A model generated the notes under the pieces. The model made no database searches. It was given only the letters and a program-made list of their open reading frames with translations, and was not told the DNA's origin. A DNA stretch of 64,000 bases from Mesorhizobium neociceri (GTDB lineage: Bacteria; Pseudomonadota; Alphaproteobacteria; Rhizobiales; Rhizobiaceae): the NCBI RefSeq assembly GCF_013520985.1, contig NZ_JACDTY010000020.1:1-64000 (forward strand). Reading direction: 5' to 3'. The position numbers and the translations under genes are program-made. The stretch's first letter is position 1; every line of letters begins with the position of its first letter. Below, piece after piece: positions 1 to 7,687 of the stretch.

Positions 1-137
1 TGCCTGACGGCGCCGCAATCCAAGACACCTGCCCCATCAGGCAAGTCGCGTGAACCGCTTCGACGCAAAACAGAAGCGGACAGATCATGTGCTACCAAAA
101 CCGGACAACTTGATTAGCTACTGACACCCCTAAAACG

Positions 138-1349
138 TCAAACCGGACTTGGCGGTCTGCGCTCCCTCGCAATCCTGGCAGCGATCGCCTCGGCCTGGAT
201 GCGGGCGTTGGCGAAGCAGCCGCGGATGCTCGGCCGCATGCCGGTGAACCGCAGGCCCGGCAGTTTCGGGTCGTGGTCGGCGCCGTTGAACAGCGGCACG
301 CCCTTTTCGTCGAGCACGCCGAGCTTGCCTAACATGGTCTCGAGCCCGGTGCGGTAGCCGGTCGCCGCGATGACGATATCGGTCTGGATCGTCATGCCAT
401 TGTCGAAAATGACCGTGTCGCGGGTGAATTCCCGCACGGTCGGCACCACGATGATCCGGCCGCCCTTGATGGCGTCGACGGCGCCGTCATCGGTGGCGAT
501 AGCGGTGTAATCCGACGCCAGCCGGCTTGCCCCGCCCGAAGGCGTCGGCGGCAGGCCGAAGGCGGCGAGGTCACCGAACACCAGCCGCTGCGTCGCTGCC
601 ATCACCGCATCGGCGAGCCTGAACGGCAGCCGCGCCAGCATCGGCGAAAACCGGTGGACGGCGATCTGGCCGATGCGCTTGGGCAGCAGCGCCGGGCCGT
701 TGCGCGCCGACAGCCAGATCTGCCCAGTGTCGGCCCGCACCAGATGGTTGAGCGCGTCGAAACCGGAATTGCCGGCGCCCACGACCAGTATTTTTCGGCC
801 AGCATAGTCGTTGGCGTCACCGAACTCGGCCGAATGGATGATACGCCCGACAAAGGTCTTCATGCCCTTCCAGGCTGGAATGAAGGGCTGACGGTCGCGT
901 CCTGTCGCGATGACGACATGGCGCGCCAATCGCGGTCCGGCGCTTGTACGCACCAGCCAGTGGTCGCCCTCGAAGGCGATCTCCTCGACCGCGATGCTGA
1001 ACTCGACCGGCAGCCGGTGGATGGCGCGGAATTCGTTGAGATGGCGGATGACGGCGCTTCGGTGCGGAAAGGCAGGGGTGCCGGGCGGAAAGCTGACGCC
1101 CGGAAGTGCCGAGAGATCGCGATGCGTGTTGAGGTGAAGCTGTGCGTGGCGCCGGTGCCATGGCTCGGCCAGCCGGGCTTCCTTTTCCAACACCATCACT
1201 TGTACGCCGGCCTTGAGCAGCGCATGGGCTGTGGTCAGCCCGGCCCCGCCGGCGCCGATGACGATCACGCCGTTGAAAATCGCTTGCTGGCCGGCTTCAG
1301 CGTGCAAGATTCCCGTGTCCATGCCTTTATGTGTCGCCATCATGACCAT
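138..1349 (-). CDS. FAD/NAD(P)H-dependent flavin monooxygenase-like oxidoreductase
   Basis: Flavin-containing monooxygenase-like protein of about 403 aa. An N-terminal FAD-binding Rossmann motif (VIVIGAGGAGLTTA) is followed by a second dinucleotide motif in the middle (ILVVGAGNSGFDA), the arrangement that binds NAD(P)H in FMO, Baeyer-Villiger and YUCCA-type enzymes. The stretch VIAATGYRTGLETML near the C-terminus is the usual ATG(Y) motif of this superfamily. The substrate cannot be read from the sequence and no partner gene adjoins it. The open frame extends to a GTG at 1364. Several in-frame ATGs follow (1349, 1343, 1340, 1322); I used the first, but the conserved region starts only about 30 residues in, so the true start may be later. 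Confidence 0.85.
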   Translation of the reverse strand: MVMMATHKGMDTGILHAEAGQQAIFNGVIVIGAGGAGLTTAHALLKAGVQVMVLEKEARLAEPWHRRHAQLHLNTHRDLSALPGVSFPPGTPAFPHRSAVIRHLNEFRAIHRLPVEFSIAVEEIAFEGDHWLVRTSAGPRLARHVVIATGRDRQPFIPAWKGMKTFVGRIIHSAEFGDANDYAGRKILVVGAGNSGFDALNHLVRADTGQIWLSARNGPALLPKRIGQIAVHRFSPMLARLPFRLADAVMAATQRLVFGDLAAFGLPPTPSGGASRLASDYTAIATDDGAVDAIKGGRIIVVPTVREFTRDTVIFDNGMTIQTDIVIAATGYRTGLETMLGKLGVLDEKGVPLFNGADHDPKLPGLRFTGMRPSIRGCFANARIQAEAIAARIARERRPPSPV

Positions 1350-1495
1350 GACTTTTGATGCCACGCCAGTGTATCGGGCCTATGCCGCTCCCGAAGCGGA
1401 ACGGTTGCAGGCCGCTTCGGCCTTGCCGTCGGCAGTGTTGCACAGTATTGACTGAAATAAGGCGGCGCTGCCGCCAACGCAGCCACGAGGTGCCC

Positions 1496-1801
1496 ATGTC
1501 CGCGCGAATTTTCAGCCCAGCCAAAACCGCGATGCAGTCCGGCAAGGCCAAGACCGGCCATTGGGTGCTGGAATTCGACCCCGCGCAGCGCAAGAAGATC
1601 GACCCGCTGATGGGCTACACCACATCGGGCGACATGCTGAGCCAGATCCGGCTCACCTTCGACACCAGGGAAGAGGCGGTGGCCTATGCCGAAAAGCAGG
1701 GGCTGGCGTTTCGCGTCGAGGAGCCGAAAGAGACCAAGCGCCGGCAGATTTCCTATGCGGAAAATTTCCGCTATGACCGCAGGATACCCTGGACGCATTG
1801 A
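1496..1801 (+). CDS. NADH dehydrogenase (complex I) accessory subunit, NDUFS4/ETC_C1 family
   Basis: A 101-aa protein resembling the alphaproteobacterial homologue of the mitochondrial 18-kDa complex I accessory subunit NDUFS4. It has the typical run: a short basic N-terminus (SARIFSPAKTAMQSG), the WVLEFD segment, a GYTTSGDMLSQIRLTF region, then YAEKQG and the C-terminal YAENFRYDRRIPWTH. In alphaproteobacteria such genes usually sit apart from the nuo operon, as here. The frame is open further upstream, but the conserved start and the alternating composition favour the ATG at 1496. It precedes the tRNA-Arg gene. Confidence 0.88.
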   Translation: MSARIFSPAKTAMQSGKAKTGHWVLEFDPAQRKKIDPLMGYTTSGDMLSQIRLTFDTREEAVAYAEKQGLAFRVEEPKETKRRQISYAENFRYDRRIPWTH

Positions 1802-1835
1802 CCGGCGGACAGCGTCCGTCACAAAGACATCAGCC

Positions 1836-1882
1836 GGCCAAGATATCAAAGGGCCAAGATATCAAACGGCCAAGATATCAAA
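1836..1882. repeat. Three tandem copies of a 15-bp unit, 16-bp period
   Basis: The unit GGCCAAGATATCAAA occurs at 1836-1850, 1852-1866 and 1868-1882, separated by one variable base. Each copy holds the palindrome GATATC. The array lies directly upstream of the tRNA-Arg gene, so it could be part of its promoter region or a simple slippage repeat. Nothing in the sequence decides between these. Confidence 0.8.
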
Positions 1883-1899
1883 GGGCTTGGCCGGCCAGC

Positions 1900-1976
1900 G
1901 GTCCCGTAGCTCAGCTGGATAGAGCACCGGCCTTCTAAGCCGATGGTCACAGGTTCGAATCCTGTCGGGATCGCCA
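1900..1976 (+). tRNA. tRNA-Arg (anticodon TCT)
   Basis: A full cloverleaf can be folded by eye. The acceptor stem is GGTCCCG with CGGGATC (one G-U pair), the D stem GCTC/GAGC, the anticodon loop CTTCTAA (TCT, reading AGA), and the T arm ACAGG-TTCGAAT-CCTGT, followed by discriminator G and an encoded CCA. One C-A mismatch closes the anticodon stem. A shrunken copy of this gene lies at 4873-4918, so this tRNA marks the left edge of an accessory pocket. Confidence 0.95.
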
Positions 1977-2344
1977 ATAATTCAACGGTTTAGCTCAGGC
2001 GCCGCTCCAAAAGTTCCAACATCTCACCCTGTTTCCGCGAAGCGCGAAGTGGACGTCAGCACTATCCCTGCGTGCTGCCTGAAAAGCAGGTCGCCGGCAT
2101 ATATCGTTATGGTCTTGTAGAATGAGCGCATCGCTGGTAGGCTTTGGTCTGACATTGGCTAAGACTTTAGTCCGACGATTCTGACTGGATTTTTGGCTTA
2201 TGCCAGCTGGAACTTGGCGCTGGTTTTCGCCGTAGGTTGCCTCGGTTGAGTGGCGAGACGCGACGAATCATCGCAACGGTGCATCCAAAGGTCTGCTGGC
2301 GCGTTTGCCACGGCGCCGGATGAGTGCGAAAGTATGTGGAATCG
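1977..2344. other. Intergenic region between tRNA-Arg and arsR-type gene
   Basis: About 370 bp with no convincing gene. Around 2037-2095 it holds a stretch (core GAAGTGGACGTCAGCACTAT, then GTGCTGCCTGAAAAG) that is partly repeated at 4789-4848 and more weakly at 2766-2800. The region just before the arsR gene is AT-richer and probably contains its promoter. Confidence 0.6.
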
Positions 2345-2704
2345 ATGATTTCGAAAAAACTTGCCGTCAATGCCGAAACCGCCGCCGCCTTTCTCAACTT
2401 GATGGGAAATGAGAAGCGGCTTTTGATCATGAACCACTTGGCCGGCGGCGAACTTTCGGTCGGTGTTCTTGCCGAGAAAGTTCTGCTCAGCCAATCGGCC
2501 CTGTCGCAGCATCTTGCCAAGCTCCGCGCCTTCGGCCTTGTCGACACCCGTCGCGACGGCCAGATGGTCTACTATTTCTGCTCGTCCGGTGCGGCGCGCG
2601 AACTGCTTGCCATGCTGGATGGCTTCCTGGTGACCGAAAGACCGCTCACAGGCCCGGGCCCGCATTACGTCGCCGAAAGACTGCGCCGGGCACGAGCAGC
2701 CTGA
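2345..2704 (+). CDS. ArsR-family winged-helix transcriptional regulator
   Basis: Small repressor of about 119 aa. The classic ArsR/SmtB winged helix is visible: LMGNEKRLLIMNHLAGGELSVGVLAEKV, the recognition helix SQSALSQHLAKLRAFGLV, and the wing DTRRDGQMVYYF. I see no paired cysteines of the CxC type that mark arsenite or metal sensors, so the signal is unknown; it may belong to the redox or non-metal branch. A GTG at 2324 would add seven residues; I preferred the ATG. The last 110 bp of this gene are repeated at 4603-4712 beyond the FAD oxidase gene, suggesting that gene was acquired at this 3' end. Confidence 0.88.
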   Translation: MISKKLAVNAETAAAFLNLMGNEKRLLIMNHLAGGELSVGVLAEKVLLSQSALSQHLAKLRAFGLVDTRRDGQMVYYFCSSGAARELLAMLDGFLVTERPLTGPGPHYVAERLRRARAA

Positions 2705-2986
2705 GAACAGGCATCGGCCTGGATTGGTTGACCCTTCTGGCCGGGCTTCATTGCCGCTAACGCGCGAAGTCGATGGCGGCGCCATCCCGGCGCTGATCGC
2801 CAGTATTTTCGACGATTTTGTGCCCCTCCAGCGTTGGGTCGTCCATGCCGGCCAGACCGCACGTCGTTGGGCGCCAACATGGGCGCAGCGTCGGTCCGCG
2901 CCAAACTTGCGCGATTTCTAATATAAGAGCACAGTTCGAAGCGTTGGGGGGAGAACGGCTCACAAACAAAAAATCGGGAGGAAACC

Positions 2987-4426
2987 ATGAACAGCATGAG
3001 CCTCACCACGCTTGAACGCGGCAAGACGACCGTCGACGCTGCGGTCCTTGAAGCGCTTTCGGCACAATTGCGCGGCACACTGCTTCAGGCGGGCGACGCC
3101 GCCTACGACGAAGCACGCACCGTCTGGAATGCCACGGTCGACCGGCGCCCCGGTCTCATTGTGTGTTGTGTCGGCGCCTCCGACGTCATCAGTGCCGTGA
3201 ATTTCGCTCGGGAAAACAGGCTTCTCGTCTCCGTGCGCGGCGGCGGCCACAACATTGCTGGCAGTGCCGTTTGCGATGGCGGCCTGATGATCGATCTGTC
3301 GGCGATGAAGTCGGTGCGGGTCGATGTCGTGGCGCGACGGGCATGGGTCGGGCCTGGCGCCACGCTCGTCGATGTCGACCGGGAAACGCAGGCTTTTGGC
3401 CTGGTGGTGCCGACGGGTATCAACTCGACCACCGGCATATCAGGCTTGACGCTGGGTGGCGGCTTCGGCTGGATCACCCGCAAATTCGGCTTGACCATCG
3501 ACAATCTTGTTTCAGCCGATGTGGTCACCGCCGATGGCAAGTTGCTGCGTGCCAGCCAGAAGGACAATCCGGACCTGTTCTGGGCGCTGCGTGGCGGCGG
3601 CGGCAATTTCGGCATCGTCACCGCGTTCGAGTTCCAACTCCACCAGATGGGGCCGCAAGTTCTGTCGGGGCTGGTCGTCCATCCCTTCGCCGATGCCGAA
3701 AAGATGCTGCCGGAGTATCGAAAGGCGCTCGAAACCGCGCCCGACGAACTGACCTGCTGGGTGGTCATGCGGCAGGCGCCGCCGCTGCCGTTCCTGCCGA
3801 CCGAATGGCATGGCAAGGAGGTGCTGGTTTTGGCCATGTGCTATTGCGGCGACATCCAGGCGGGCGAAAAGGCGACGCAGAAGCTTCGCGCCATCGGCAC
3901 GCCGATTGCCGATGTCGTCGGCCCCAACCCGTTCACCGGCTGGCAGCAGGCCTTCGACCCGCTGCTGGCGCCCGGCGCCCGCAACTATTGGAAGAGCCAT
4001 GACCTGACCGAGCTTTCGGACGGCGCGATTGGTGCCACCACTGCGGCGATTACCAGGCTTCCAGGCCCCGAATGTGAAATTTTCATCGGTCATGTCGGTG
4101 GCGTGGCGGGCCGTGTGGCGGCAGATGCAACGGCGTTTCCGCAGCGCAACTCGCATTTCGTCATGAATGTCCACGCCCGCTGGCGCGAACCGGCAATGGA
4201 CAAGGCCTGCATCGATTGGGCTCGTGGTATCTACGAGGCGACCAAGCCCTATGCCGCCGGCACGGCTTACGTGAACTTCATGCCGGAGGACGAGGTCGAC
4301 CGGGTCGAAGCGGCCTATGGCGGCAACTATCGCCGGCTTCTGGAAATCAAGCAGCGCTACGACCCGCTGAACCTGTTCCGCATGAACCAGAATCTGCGGC
4401 CGAAGGAAAACCAGCGCGCCGCTTGA
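2987..4426 (+). CDS. FAD-linked oxidase, berberine-bridge (BBE)-like / PCMH-type
   Basis: A 479-aa flavoprotein oxidase. The PCMH-type FAD-binding domain is clear in the first half (VSVRGGGHNIAGSAVCDGG, then TGISGLTLGGGFGWITRKFGLTIDNL and the LFWALRGGGGNFGIVTAFEF motif). The C-terminal BBE segment NYRRLLEIKQRYDPLNLFRMNQN is also present. The His of RGGGHN is the usual covalent FAD anchor. I do not see the second anchoring Cys of bicovalent BBE enzymes, so the flavin is probably singly linked. A good ribosome site (GGGAGGAAACC) precedes the ATG. It lies between arsR and a duplicated arsR 3' end, so it may be the regulator's target or simply cargo. Substrate unknown; related enzymes oxidise sugars or aromatic alcohols. 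Confidence 0.88.
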   Translation: MNSMSLTTLERGKTTVDAAVLEALSAQLRGTLLQAGDAAYDEARTVWNATVDRRPGLIVCCVGASDVISAVNFARENRLLVSVRGGGHNIAGSAVCDGGLMIDLSAMKSVRVDVVARRAWVGPGATLVDVDRETQAFGLVVPTGINSTTGISGLTLGGGFGWITRKFGLTIDNLVSADVVTADGKLLRASQKDNPDLFWALRGGGGNFGIVTAFEFQLHQMGPQVLSGLVVHPFADAEKMLPEYRKALETAPDELTCWVVMRQAPPLPFLPTEWHGKEVLVLAMCYCGDIQAGEKATQKLRAIGTPIADVVGPNPFTGWQQAFDPLLAPGARNYWKSHDLTELSDGAIGATTAAITRLPGPECEIFIGHVGGVAGRVAADATAFPQRNSHFVMNVHARWREPAMDKACIDWARGIYEATKPYAAGTAYVNFMPEDEVDRVEAAYGGNYRRLLEIKQRYDPLNLFRMNQNLRPKENQRAA

Positions 4427-4602
4427 GGCGGCAGAGCGTGATCCCGAACCGGAGATCCGTGCCAGCGAATATCGGAATCGATTTTGCTCCATTGACCTTC
4501 GGTTTCGGAGCGGGTTGAGGCTGGCATCGGATAGTCCACTCGCACCCTCTGGCCGTGGCTTCTGGTTGTCGCCTATGATTGGCATATTAGGCGACCATCG
4601 TT

Positions 4603-4712
4603 CGCGCGAACTGCTTGCCATGCTGGATGGCTTCCTGGCGACCGAAAGACCGCTCACGGGGCCGGGCCCGCATTACGTCGCCGAAAAGCTGCGCCGGGCG
4701 CGAGCAGCCTGA
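4603..4712 (+). pseudogene. Duplicated 3' end of the arsR-type gene
   Basis: These 110 bp match 2595-2704, the last 36 codons and stop of the arsR gene, with about six mismatches and no gap. The encoded tails differ only by Val to Ala and Arg to Lys. There is no HTH and no start in register, so it cannot make a repressor. Weak similarity continues past the stop of both copies. With the intact gene it brackets the FAD oxidase as direct repeats. Confidence 0.85.
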
Positions 4713-4788
4713 CAATGGGCCACCGATTGGCGCCGGTCTGGCCGGGTGGCCGGCCTCAAGGCCCGGGTCTCAATGCCCCTGAAGCGCC

Positions 4789-4848
4789 AAGTCGACGTCA
4801 GTGCCATCCCGACGCTGCACGCTGCCTAAAGCGCTGCGATAAATTGTC
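4789..4848. repeat. Degenerate intergenic repeat, related to 2037-2095 and 2766-2800
   Basis: The core AAGTCGACGTCAGTGCCATC is followed by GCACGCTGCCTAAAG. It resembles AAGTGGACGTCAGCACTATC at about 2043 and AAGTCGATGGCGGCGCCATC at about 2767. The three copies lie after tRNA-Arg, after arsR and after the arsR fragment. They look like remains of an old duplication of this pocket rather than a functional site. Confidence 0.5.
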
Positions 4849-4872
4849 GGCCTGTTCAGGCAACAGGCCAAC

Positions 4873-4918
4873 GGTCCGGTAGCAGATTAGAGCGCTGGCC
4901 TTCCTGTCGGGATCGCCA
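4873..4918 (+). pseudogene. Collapsed copy of tRNA-Arg
   Basis: The sequence begins GGTCCGGTAGC and ends CCTGTCGGGATCGCCA, like the intact tRNA-Arg at 1900-1976, but is only 46 nt against 77. It has lost part of the D loop and about 25 nt from the anticodon loop to the T stem. Similarity continues beyond the CCA (AATAATTTCAA against AATAATTCAA). It is either an attR-type remnant of integration at the tRNA or an old duplicate. Confidence 0.8.
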
Positions 4919-4938
4919 ATAATTTCAAAGCGGTAGTA

Positions 4939-5012
4939 TGGAGGCCTGAGTGGGAATTGAACCCACTACGTCGGTTTTGCAGACCGATGCGTCACCGTCC
5001 CGCCCTCAGACC
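4939..5012 (-). tRNA. tRNA-Cys (anticodon GCA)
   Basis: On the minus strand a 74-nt cloverleaf folds: acceptor GGTCTGA with TCAGGCC, anticodon arm TCGGT-CTGCAAA-ACCGA, T arm GTGGG-TTCAATT-CCCAC, discriminator T and encoded CCA. Length and loop match bacterial tRNA-Cys. Position 8, normally an invariant U, is G here, and the D arm pairs only moderately. It may therefore be a divergent functional gene or a decaying one. Confidence 0.75.
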
Positions 5013-5140
5013 ATGACTCCTCCTGCATGGACCGCGACACATAGTCAACTTGGCCGGCCCCCGCTCGCAGGTTTCGAATCGGATCCGGCTGCCGCCGCCG
5101 GATGTTCGGAACGCGGCTCACCTTCAGGTGTTTATGGGAG

Positions 5141-5503
5141 ATGGCAGCGAAAACCCCGACCATCGCGCGTATCTGGCGCGGCAAGACCTTGCCCGACAAG
5201 GCCGGCGCCTATGAGCGCTACAACTACGAGGCCGGCATCAAGCCGTTGATCGAGAAAGCGCTTGGCGTGGAGACCTTTCGCGACGACACGCCGACGCATT
5301 CGGAATTCATCACCATCTCCTATTGGGAGAGCGTCGCGGCGATGGCGGCCTTCACCGGCGGCGATCCTAAAAGCATCCACCATCTCGACCGCGACAAGGA
5401 GTTCCTGATCGAATTGCCGAAGAGCGTTCAGGTGCTGCGCATCCGTTCCAGCCACGGCATGGTCGGCGGCGACAGCCATGGCACGATCGGGCCGCAGGAC
5501 TGA
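5141..5503 (+). CDS. Small dimeric alpha/beta-barrel (ABM/ferredoxin-like fold) protein
   Basis: Protein of about 120 aa resembling the antibiotic-biosynthesis-monooxygenase / stress-responsive dimeric alpha-beta barrel group: it opens with TIARIWRGKTLPDKAGAYERY and has the mid-chain FITISYWESVAAMAAFTGGD. Such proteins are often small oxygenases or heme-degradation-like enzymes, but many have no assigned reaction. The frame is open from 5102; the ATG at 5141 fits the family start. The next gene is a second member of the same fold, so the two may act together or come from an old duplication. Confidence 0.75.
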   Translation: MAAKTPTIARIWRGKTLPDKAGAYERYNYEAGIKPLIEKALGVETFRDDTPTHSEFITISYWESVAAMAAFTGGDPKSIHHLDRDKEFLIELPKSVQVLRIRSSHGMVGGDSHGTIGPQD

Positions 5504-5676
5504 GGGGCACTGGATGTTGGCCGGTTTTAACGCCAGAATCGTGCAAGCGGAGAGACATTGGCAAGGCGCTGCGGGCCGCCACTAGTGCTTCTTCAGCTTC
5601 GGATCTCCTTGATCTGGACCTTGTCCCCGCTAGATGCCAACATGGCCAAATTGTTCAATCCCGATATGAGCCGCGT

Positions 5677-6009
5677 TTGGTCGAGCAGGTAATTCTTCGA
5701 AGGTGGTGTGGGACGGTGCGCACTCAGATGGCTGCCGAATACTCGCGTTACGTGGCAGGGACTGGTGGCGACGAGCTTAGCGCGACCAAGGGCAATCTCG
5801 GTCACCAGATCACGCTGCGCGACCTTGGCGACGGCGTTACGGAGATCTGCGCTCTGAGTTGGTGGACCGATATGGAAGCGGTAAAGGCGTATGCGGGCGA
5901 ACAACCTGAGCGGGCCCACTACTATCCCGAGGACGATCACTACCTGATCAACAAGCCGGAATTCGTCGAGCATCACGTCGTCGTCTATGGCGACCTCGCC
6001 AGCGCGTAG
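5677..6009 (+). CDS. Small dimeric alpha/beta-barrel (ABM-like) protein
   Basis: A protein of about 110 aa with the same fold signature as its upstream neighbour: VILRRWCGTVRTQMAAEYSRY, then GVTEICALSWWTDMEAVKAYAGE and a C-terminal HHVVVYGDL. No ATG fits the expected N-terminus. The best start is the TTG at 5677, just before the first conserved strand, so this start is uncertain. Function unknown. The gene ends 16 bp from the convergent ABC permease gene. Confidence 0.72.
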   Translation: MVEQVILRRWCGTVRTQMAAEYSRYVAGTGGDELSATKGNLGHQITLRDLGDGVTEICALSWWTDMEAVKAYAGEQPERAHYYPEDDHYLINKPEFVEHHVVVYGDLASA

Positions 6010-6025
6010 GAGTTCGGTCGCCAGC

Positions 6026-6832
6026 CTACTGCCCGCCGCGCATTTTCACCACAACGCTTCGCGCCGCCAGCACCAGCACGGTGATGATGATCAGGATCAC
6101 CGAGAGCGCGGCGATCGCCGGGTCGATGTTGTCGCGCAGGCCCATCCACATCAGCCGGGGCAGGGTGATGGCGTTCACCGAGGTGATGAACAGCGTCACG
6201 CCGATCTCCTCCCAGGACAGAACGAAGGACAGCAGCGCGGCGGTGACGATGCCGAACTTGATGTTGGGCATGATGATGCGCGTGGCGCGCTCCCACACGC
6301 TGGCGCCAAGGCCGCGCGCGGCAAGGTCGATGCGGCGGTCGAGCTGGCTGAGCGAGACCAGGATCAGCACGGTGGCGAAGGGCACCGTCATCACCGAATG
6401 CGCCATGGCGACGCCAAGCCAGGTGTCGTAGCCGAAGAACGAGCTGACGCCGGAGATCGAAGTGAGCAGGAAGTAGAGCGTGATCGCCGAGACCACCGGC
6501 GGCACCACCATCGGCAACAGCACGAAGCCGACCAGGGCCGCGGTGAAGCGTGGCTGGAACATCCAGACGCCAAGGCTGAAGCAGAGTGCCAGCACGGTGG
6601 AGACGACGCTGCTGACGATGCCGATGCGGATCGACAGCAGGATGGCGTCGAGCCAGCGTGGGTCCTCGATCAGCGAGCGGTAGTGGCGCAGCGACAGTTC
6701 GCCCGTCGGCATCGCCAGCATGCGGCTCGGCGTCAGCGACACCGGGATGACCGCCAGCAGCGGCAGCAGCAGGAACAGCGCCACCAGCACGGCGAGGATC
6801 AGCGAGACGGGGCCGGGGCGATAGGTCGGCAT
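6026..6832 (-). CDS. ABC transporter permease, PotC-like (spermidine/putrescine family)
   Basis: Inner-membrane permease of 268 aa with about six hydrophobic spans. The EAA loop that docks the ATPase is visible (AARGLGASVWERATRIIMPNI). It is the last gene of a four-gene operon (ATPase, binding protein, permease, permease), and its start overlaps the upstream permease stop. Order and family are those of polyamine/2-aminoethylphosphonate-type importers; the real ligand cannot be read from sequence. Confidence 0.9.
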   Translation of the reverse strand: MPTYRPGPVSLILAVLVALFLLLPLLAVIPVSLTPSRMLAMPTGELSLRHYRSLIEDPRWLDAILLSIRIGIVSSVVSTVLALCFSLGVWMFQPRFTAALVGFVLLPMVVPPVVSAITLYFLLTSISGVSSFFGYDTWLGVAMAHSVMTVPFATVLILVSLSQLDRRIDLAARGLGASVWERATRIIMPNIKFGIVTAALLSFVLSWEEIGVTLFITSVNAITLPRLMWMGLRDNIDPAIAALSVILIIITVLVLAARSVVVKMRGGQ

Positions 6833-7665
6833 CAGATCAGCTGCTTCGGTCTGACATGGCGGAACAGCAGCGCCATCAGCGCGCCGACGAACAGAACCAG
6901 CACGACGCTGATCGCCGCACCCAGCCCCCAGTCAGGGCTTTGGAAGATGCGCAGATAGATCAGCTCGGCAATCATCACGCTGCGGCCGCCGCCGAGGATC
7001 GCCGGCGTGACGAAGAAACCGAGCGAGAAGACGAAGACGATCATCGCCGAACCGATGATGCCGGAGCGCGTTATCGGCACAAACACGGTCCAGAAGGTGC
7101 GCATGCGGCTGGAGCCGAGCCCGCGCGCCGCCAGCAGCACGCGCTCGTCGAGGCTGCGCATGGCCGATGCCAGCGGAAACACAGCGAAGGGAATGAGGAA
7201 ATGCGTCATGCCGACGATGACGCCGAACTCGTTGCGCACCAGCGCCAGCGGCTCGGAGATGAAGCCGATCGATTGCAGCCAGGTGTTGATCAGGCCGCGA
7301 TTGGAGAGCAGCGCTACCCAGCCGAAGGCGCGCGTCAGCACCGAGATCCAGAACGGGACGAGAATGCAGAACTCAGCGATTATGCGCTGCGCCGGGCTGC
7401 CGCGCACCCATACCATGGTGATCGCGTAGGCCGCCGCCACTGAAACCATGGTGACGATCAGCGCAATGCGCAGCGTGCGAATGAACACCGACTGCACCAG
7501 CGCATCGGTGGCGAGCGCGCCATACTGGCCGAGCCCCGGCGTCGGCAGCGTGACGCTCCATTTGACGACGCCGAGGAACGGCCAGGCATAGGCCAGCACA
7601 AGAAACAGGAGCAGCGGCGCCATCAACAGCGCCGCGCCCATCCTGTCGGAGAGGGTGCCTCTCAT
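6832..7665 (-). CDS. ABC transporter permease, PotB-like (spermidine/putrescine family)
   Basis: Inner-membrane permease of 277 aa that forms the heterodimeric channel with the next gene. It has a long first span (AALLMAPLLLFLVLAYAWPF), further spans, and the EAA loop AARGLGSSRMRTFWTVFVP. It starts 22 bp after the binding-protein gene and overlaps the second permease by one base, indicating co-translation. Confidence 0.9.
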   Translation of the reverse strand: MRGTLSDRMGAALLMAPLLLFLVLAYAWPFLGVVKWSVTLPTPGLGQYGALATDALVQSVFIRTLRIALIVTMVSVAAAYAITMVWVRGSPAQRIIAEFCILVPFWISVLTRAFGWVALLSNRGLINTWLQSIGFISEPLALVRNEFGVIVGMTHFLIPFAVFPLASAMRSLDERVLLAARGLGSSRMRTFWTVFVPITRSGIIGSAMIVFVFSLGFFVTPAILGGGRSVMIAELIYLRIFQSPDWGLGAAISVVLVLFVGALMALLFRHVRPKQLI

Positions 7666-7687
7666 CGAAGCGTCACACCCGGCCTGG

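Noticed and set aside
1-137. Repeated CGGAC motifs that look like the end of an IS21-like element
   Set aside because: Only short similarities (AGCGGACAG, ACCGGACAAC), no second end or transposase in the window.
654-1358. Long plus-strand ORF opposite the flavin oxidoreductase
   Set aside because: It is an antisense shadow in high-GC DNA; the minus strand carries clear FAD and NAD(P) motifs.
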